19,936 nucleotides of DNA from contig DATJJW010000302.1 of assembly GCA_035491935.1 (NCBI GenBank), forward strand, positions 1 through 19,936, in the 5' to 3' direction. A program made the translations under genes and the position numbers. The stretch comes from DATJJW01 sp035491935 (lineage in GTDB: Bacteria; Pseudomonadota; Alphaproteobacteria; ATCC43930; CGMCC-115725). Within the stretch, counting starts at the first letter, position 1; each line of letters starts with the position of its first letter. The notes beneath the pieces were generated by a model. It was not told the DNA's origin and did no database searches. It worked only from the letters and a program-made list of their open reading frames with translations. Positions 16,992 through 19,936 of the stretch are shown piece by piece.

Positions 16992-17900
16992 TCAGGCGCG
17001 GCTGACGATCTCCTGGAGCGCGGCTTCCAGCGTCGGGAAATCGTAGCTGAAGCCCAGGGCCAATGGTTTTTCGGGCTGGACCTGCTGGCTGATGAGAAAG
17101 AGATCCGCCAACCCGCCCAGCGCGAGGCGCAGGATGAAGGCGGGCACGCGCAGGAATACCGGGCGGCCGAGTGCCTTGCCCAGGCTCTTCATGAAGTCGC
17201 GATAGCGTACCGGCACCGGCGCCACGCCGTTGATCGGTCCTTCGACTTGGCTGTTGTCGATCGCGAACAGGATCATGCGAACGAGGTCCCGGCGATGGAT
17301 CCAGGATAGGAATTGCCGACCGCTGCCCAGGATCGTGCCGAATCCAAGCCGCGTGGTCATGAGCAGGGGTGGCAGGGCGCCGCCATCAAGGTCCAGCACC
17401 AGACCGGTGCGCAGTCTGACCACGCGGATACCCAGGTTGCGGGCGGCCTGGGCGCGCGCCTCCCATTTGCGGCAGATCTCCGAGATGAAGATCGGTTGCG
17501 CCTCGCTGGCCTCGGTCAGCACCGTCTCGCCCCCATCGCCATAGAAGCCCACGGCCGAGCCATTGATCAGCACCGATGGCGGCCGTTGCAGCCGTCCGAG
17601 CAATTGCAGCACGGCGGTGGTCGTGGCGACCCGGCTGTCGATGAAGCGGCGGCGGCGTGCCGCCGTCCACAATCCGCCGATCAGCGGCTCGCCTGCCAGG
17701 TTGACCACGATGTCGATCGGTTCACTGGCCGCGATGGAGTCTAGATCGGTGCAGACGAGGATATCACCACCCAATAGGCGGGTGGCGCGCGCGTGATTTC
17801 GGGTCAAAGCAATGATCCGGTCACCTCGCTGCCGCAATGCGGCGATTAGTGCCCGTCCAATAAAGCCTGTGGCCCCGGTCACAAGAACCGTGGAGGTCAT
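16992..17900 (-). CDS. TIGR01777/YfcH-type SDR-family epimerase-like protein
   Basis: This is a cytoplasmic NAD(P)-binding protein of 302 aa, the usual size for the family. The Rossmann motif TGATGFIG is at 8-15 (GxxGxxG). NLAGEPLIGGLW at 67-78 and SAVGFYG at 115-121 are hallmarks of the TIGR01777 group, in which the classical catalytic YxxxK of extended SDRs is altered. SWIHRRDLV at about 214-222 and a C-terminal DUF1731-like end (RVPAFILRLALGGLADLFL and a PEKPLALGFSYDFPTLEAAL-type close) complete the family pattern. The reaction is unknown; E. coli YfcH and plant SulA/GC1 are relatives, the latter tied to cell or plastid division. The ATG at 17900 has no strong ribosome site. It is divergent from mntH across a 397-bp gap. 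Confidence 0.92.
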   Translation of the reverse strand: MTSTVLVTGATGFIGRALIAALRQRGDRIIALTRNHARATRLLGGDILVCTDLDSIAASEPIDIVVNLAGEPLIGGLWTAARRRRFIDSRVATTTAVLQLLGRLQRPPSVLINGSAVGFYGDGGETVLTEASEAQPIFISEICRKWEARAQAARNLGIRVVRLRTGLVLDLDGGALPPLLMTTRLGFGTILGSGRQFLSWIHRRDLVRMILFAIDNSQVEGPINGVAPVPVRYRDFMKSLGKALGRPVFLRVPAFILRLALGGLADLFLISQQVQPEKPLALGFSYDFPTLEAALQEIVSRA

Positions 17901-18018
17901 ACTGGTGCTGCCTGAATGTCGACGCCTAGATGTTGATGGTCCGGCGCCAAGAATGTGGGATGTACTGCTGGTCCGAAGTGATCCTCGCTTAAACTCCGGA
18001 GCAACCGATTCGGTTTCA

Positions 18019-18037
18019 TTTGATTTTTTAAATCAAA
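18019..18037. promoter_or_regulatory. A/T-rich inverted repeat TTTGATTT-TTT-AAATCAAA
   Basis: Two perfect 8-base arms are separated by three T. The element lies 118 bp upstream of the YfcH-like gene start and about 260 bp upstream of mntH. It stands out in a GC-rich genome and could be an operator, for instance of a FNR/Fur-size dimer, or a weak promoter region. Nothing identifies a specific regulator. Confidence 0.4.
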
Positions 18038-18211
18038 AGTTGTGCAAAGTCTTTGTTTATGTCGCGAGGTATTATGATCCGCGCGACGGGCGTGTTTTCC
18101 GGAGCCGCTTGCGTCCATGCCTTGGTCGTAGTACCCGGAATGGGCATGTCTCCTGTGGTCACCACGACCGCAAAGAGATGTGAAGGAACGGCCGGCAAGA
18201 GCCTGATCCGG

Positions 18212-18230
18212 TTAAGTCGAATCGACCTAA
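18212..18230. promoter_or_regulatory. DtxR/MntR-like 19-bp dyad upstream of mntH
   Basis: TTAAGTCGAATCGACCTAA is a 19-bp dyad centred on A18221, with one mismatched pair. Its outer parts (TTA.GT and ACCTAA) match the ends of the 19-bp DtxR/IdeR consensus (TTAGGTTAGSCTAACCTAA) in 11 of 12 outer positions, while the inner bases differ. It ends 67 bp before the mntH start. Since the DtxR family includes manganese regulators (MntR) that repress mntH, a metal-responsive operator is a reasonable inference; the regulator gene is not in the window. Confidence 0.5.
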
Positions 18231-18297
18231 GCGGTGGGCCGGTCTCTACCTATCTAAATCTAAATCTGATCTAGGGCGGATCGCGGGAAGGCTGCGG

Positions 18298-19575
18298 GTG
18301 AGCGGACAGGTCATCAATGAAGTATATACCGGCGCAGGATCTACCCGTCGCGGAACACCGCCGGGTGGTGGCGGCGGCGGTAACCTGCTGCCATTTCTGG
18401 GGCCGGCGGTCGTCGCCTCCATCGCCTATATCGACCCCGGCAACATCGCGGTGAATATCCAGGCCGGTGCCGGGCACGGTTATGAATTGCTATGGGTCGT
18501 GGCGCTGGCCAATCTGGTGGCCATGCTGTTCCAGGCATTGTCGGCCAAGCTCGGCATCGCTACCGGCCAGAACCTGGCGGAACTCTGCCGTGAGCATTTC
18601 CCACGCCCGCTGGTCTATTTCATGTGGATCACCGGCGAGGTAGGGGCGATCGCGACCGATCTCGCCGAATTCCTGGGCGCGGCCATCGGCTTCTCGCTGA
18701 TCTTTCATTGGTCCTTGTTGAGCGGCATGGTCGTCACCGCGGTGGTGACCTATGGAATCCTGTCGCTGCATCGCGGCTCGTTCCTGGGGTTGGAGATCTT
18801 CATCGGCCTAGCGGTGACGGTGATCGGCGGCTGCTACCTGCTCGAATTATTCCTGGCGCCGCCGGTCTGGGGCCAAGTGGCGCTGCACAGCGTCTGGCCG
18901 GAGCTGCATGGTGCGGATGCGGAGCTGCTTGCCGTCGGCATCATCGGCGCCACCGTCATGCCGCATGCCATTTATCTCCATTCGGGTCTGACCCAGCGGC
19001 GGGTCAAGCTGCAATCGGATGACGAGCGCGCCGCGGCGATCCGCTCTTCGAACCGCAAGGTGGTGATGACCCTGGCGGCGGCCGGGCTCATCAACATGGC
19101 GATGGTCTGCATGGCCGCCCGCGTTTTCCACGAGGGACATAACGACATCGCCTCCATCGATACGGCGTATCGCACGCTGGTGCCGGTGCTGGGCCAGGCG
19201 GCAGGCGTGATCTTCCTGGTGGCGCTGATGGCATCGGGCATATCGAGCTCGGTCGTCGGCACCTTGGCCGGCCAGGTGATCATGCAGGGCTTCGTGCGCT
19301 TCACCATCCCGATGGGCGTGCGCCGCCTGGTCACCATGCTGCCGGCGATCGCCATCGTGGCCCTGGGCGTCGATTCGACCCACGCGCTGGTACTGAGCCA
19401 GGTGGTGCTGAGCCTGGTTCTGCCGGTGCCGGTGCTGGCCCTGATCGTGCTGAGCCGCCGCCGTCAGCTGATGCGGGGCTTCACCCCATCGAAACTCACC
19501 GAGGTTACCGCCGTGGCCGCAGCCTTGCTGATCGTCGGCCTCAACCTGGCCCTGGTCATTGAATCGGTCTCTTAG
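18298..19575 (+). CDS. mntH: Nramp-family divalent metal transporter (MntH)
   Basis: This is a proton-coupled Mn2+ (also Fe2+) importer of the inner membrane, 425 aa, with about eleven hydrophobic segments. The metal site is clear: DPGN at 46-49 in helix 1 and MPHAIYLHS at 221-229 in helix 6, close to E. coli MntH MPHVIYLHS. The family transport signature is visible in MASGISSSVVGTLAGQVIMQGF at about 320-341. A glycine run at about 23-28 in the cytoplasmic N-terminus precedes helix 1. The GTG start at 18298 is supported by GGAAGG 7 bases upstream. The last 20 bp overlap the 3' end of the convergent DUF4112 gene. A DtxR/MntR-like dyad lies upstream. Confidence 0.95.
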   Translation: MSGQVINEVYTGAGSTRRGTPPGGGGGGNLLPFLGPAVVASIAYIDPGNIAVNIQAGAGHGYELLWVVALANLVAMLFQALSAKLGIATGQNLAELCREHFPRPLVYFMWITGEVGAIATDLAEFLGAAIGFSLIFHWSLLSGMVVTAVVTYGILSLHRGSFLGLEIFIGLAVTVIGGCYLLELFLAPPVWGQVALHSVWPELHGADAELLAVGIIGATVMPHAIYLHSGLTQRRVKLQSDDERAAAIRSSNRKVVMTLAAAGLINMAMVCMAARVFHEGHNDIASIDTAYRTLVPVLGQAAGVIFLVALMASGISSSVVGTLAGQVIMQGFVRFTIPMGVRRLVTMLPAIAIVALGVDSTHALVLSQVVLSLVLPVPVLALIVLSRRRQLMRGFTPSKLTEVTAVAAALLIVGLNLALVIESVS

Positions 19576-19936
19576 GGCGGGGCCTGATGCCGTAATAGCG
19601 CTCCAGCAGCTCGACATTGCGCAGATTGGCCTTCCACACAACGTCGAGCAGGTCGCCGACTACCGGCATCGCGCCCAGCGCCGCCTCGACGGCGATGTTG
19701 CCGAGCATGCGGGCGAGCAGCCGTCTCGGCGCGCCCAGCCTGGCCGCCTCGAACACGAAATAGAGCGAGACGATGGCGAGCGCCGCGTCGCCCACCCCCG
19801 GCGGCAGGCCGATCAGGCTGTTGAGGCCGAGGCGGAAACGGGTACCCGGAAGGCGGAAGGCGGCATCGATGAACCAGGCGAGGCGGCGCAGCCGGGTGAT
19901 GCGCCTGCCGGCATCGACACCATAGACGATACCATC
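19556..19936 (-). CDS. DUF4112 domain protein (5' end cut by window)
   Basis: The visible 126 C-terminal residues show the DUF4112 pattern: LAWFIDAAFRLPGTRFRLGL, then a hydrophobic LIGLPPGVGDAALAIVSLYFV segment, RMLGNIAVEA, and a second GAMPVVGDLLDVVWKANLRN unit, followed by a short basic end (GIRPRPKRPIQ). The two PGVGD/PVVGD loops frame two membrane-embedded segments, so it is probably a small membrane protein. Function is unknown for the family. The frame is open to the window edge, so the start lies beyond 19936. Its stop is inside the end of mntH. Confidence 0.85.
   Translation of the reverse strand, partial: DGIVYGVDAGRRITRLRRLAWFIDAAFRLPGTRFRLGLNSLIGLPPGVGDAALAIVSLYFVFEAARLGAPRRLLARMLGNIAVEAALGAMPVVGDLLDVVWKANLRNVELLERYYGIRPRPKRPIQ

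Larger units (their letters stand above)
17901..18297. other. Long intergenic region upstream of mntH
   Basis: This 397-bp gap has lower GC than the genes around it and contains several symmetric elements: CTCCGGAG (17994-18001), the A/T-rich inverted repeat at 18019-18037, GTCGCG with CGCGAC across 15 bases (18061-18087), and the 19-bp dyad at 18212-18230. Just before the mntH start is a short tandem of TCTAAA (18253-18264). Reading frames inside it have poor codon use in their second halves, so I call no gene. It should hold both divergent promoters and may carry a long mntH leader. Confidence 0.5.

Noticed and set aside
18053..18274. Small open frame of 66-73 codons before mntH
   Set aside because: The second half uses many codons rare in this genome (AGA, TTA, CTA, AGT), it covers the 19-bp dyad, and it has no recognisable product.
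18040..18297. yybP-ykoY manganese riboswitch in the mntH leader
   Set aside because: The conserved GGGGAGTAG-type core was not seen.

Overview
The window is GC-rich (A/T-rich stretches occur only between genes) and reads as a chromosomal segment of an alphaproteobacterium. A Rhodospirillales-like origin is my tentative inference, from the gene types and codon style. About 17 genes are densely packed on both strands. I saw no rRNA, tRNA, CRISPR array, insertion sequence, integrase or phage gene. The first and last genes are cut by the window edges.

Layout. (1) 1-2018, minus: a c-di-GMP signalling response regulator (REC, DUF3369-like, degenerate GGDEF, intact-looking EAL), cut at its C-terminus. 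(2) 2215-4983: a nickel/cobalt block. It holds a CbiX-type chelatase with a histidine-rich tail (+), the nickel regulator NikR (-) and a NiCoT nickel/cobalt permease (+). A perfect match to the E. coli NikR operator (GTATGA-N16-TCATAC, 3832-3859) lies between the divergent nikR and permease genes. (3) 5055-6286: an ECF sigma factor and a DUF1109/NrsF-type membrane anti-sigma factor, joined by an ATGA overlap. (4) 6349-11080: core metabolism and transport, with glutamine-dependent NAD synthetase (nadE, +), an EamA/DMT transporter (-) and pyruvate kinase (pyk, +). (5) 11107-13284, minus: a compact copper operon transcribed in the order DUF2946-like Cys/His protein, secreted CopC-PCuAC fusion, CopD membrane protein. 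(6) 13440-16945, plus: three less understood genes, namely a 406-aa protein I cannot identify, a pentapeptide-repeat protein with a duplicated layout, and a GYF_2-RDD membrane protein. (7) 16992-17900, minus: a TIGR01777/YfcH-type SDR protein. (8) 18298-19575, plus: a Nramp/MntH manganese transporter with a DtxR/MntR-like 19-bp dyad in its leader. (9) 19556-19936, minus: a DUF4112 protein, cut at its N-terminus and overlapping the mntH 3' end.

How it works together. Three separate metal systems (Ni/Co, Cu, Mn) lie within 20 kb. The Ni block shows its control directly: nickel-loaded NikR should repress itself and the permease from one shared site. The Cu block is a three-gene periplasm/membrane handling module with no visible dedicated regulator. 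The Mn block has a candidate operator whose regulator is not in the window. Convergent gene pairs are separated by hairpins (3201-3229, 11095-11122, 16958-16984) or overlap at their stop codons (nadE/EamA, mntH/DUF4112). The least ordinary items are the CopC-PCuAC fusion operon, the exact NikR operator beside a His-tailed chelatase, the mntH dyad and the duplicated pentapeptide protein. I did not find a clearly new multi-gene system such as a defence or mobile system.
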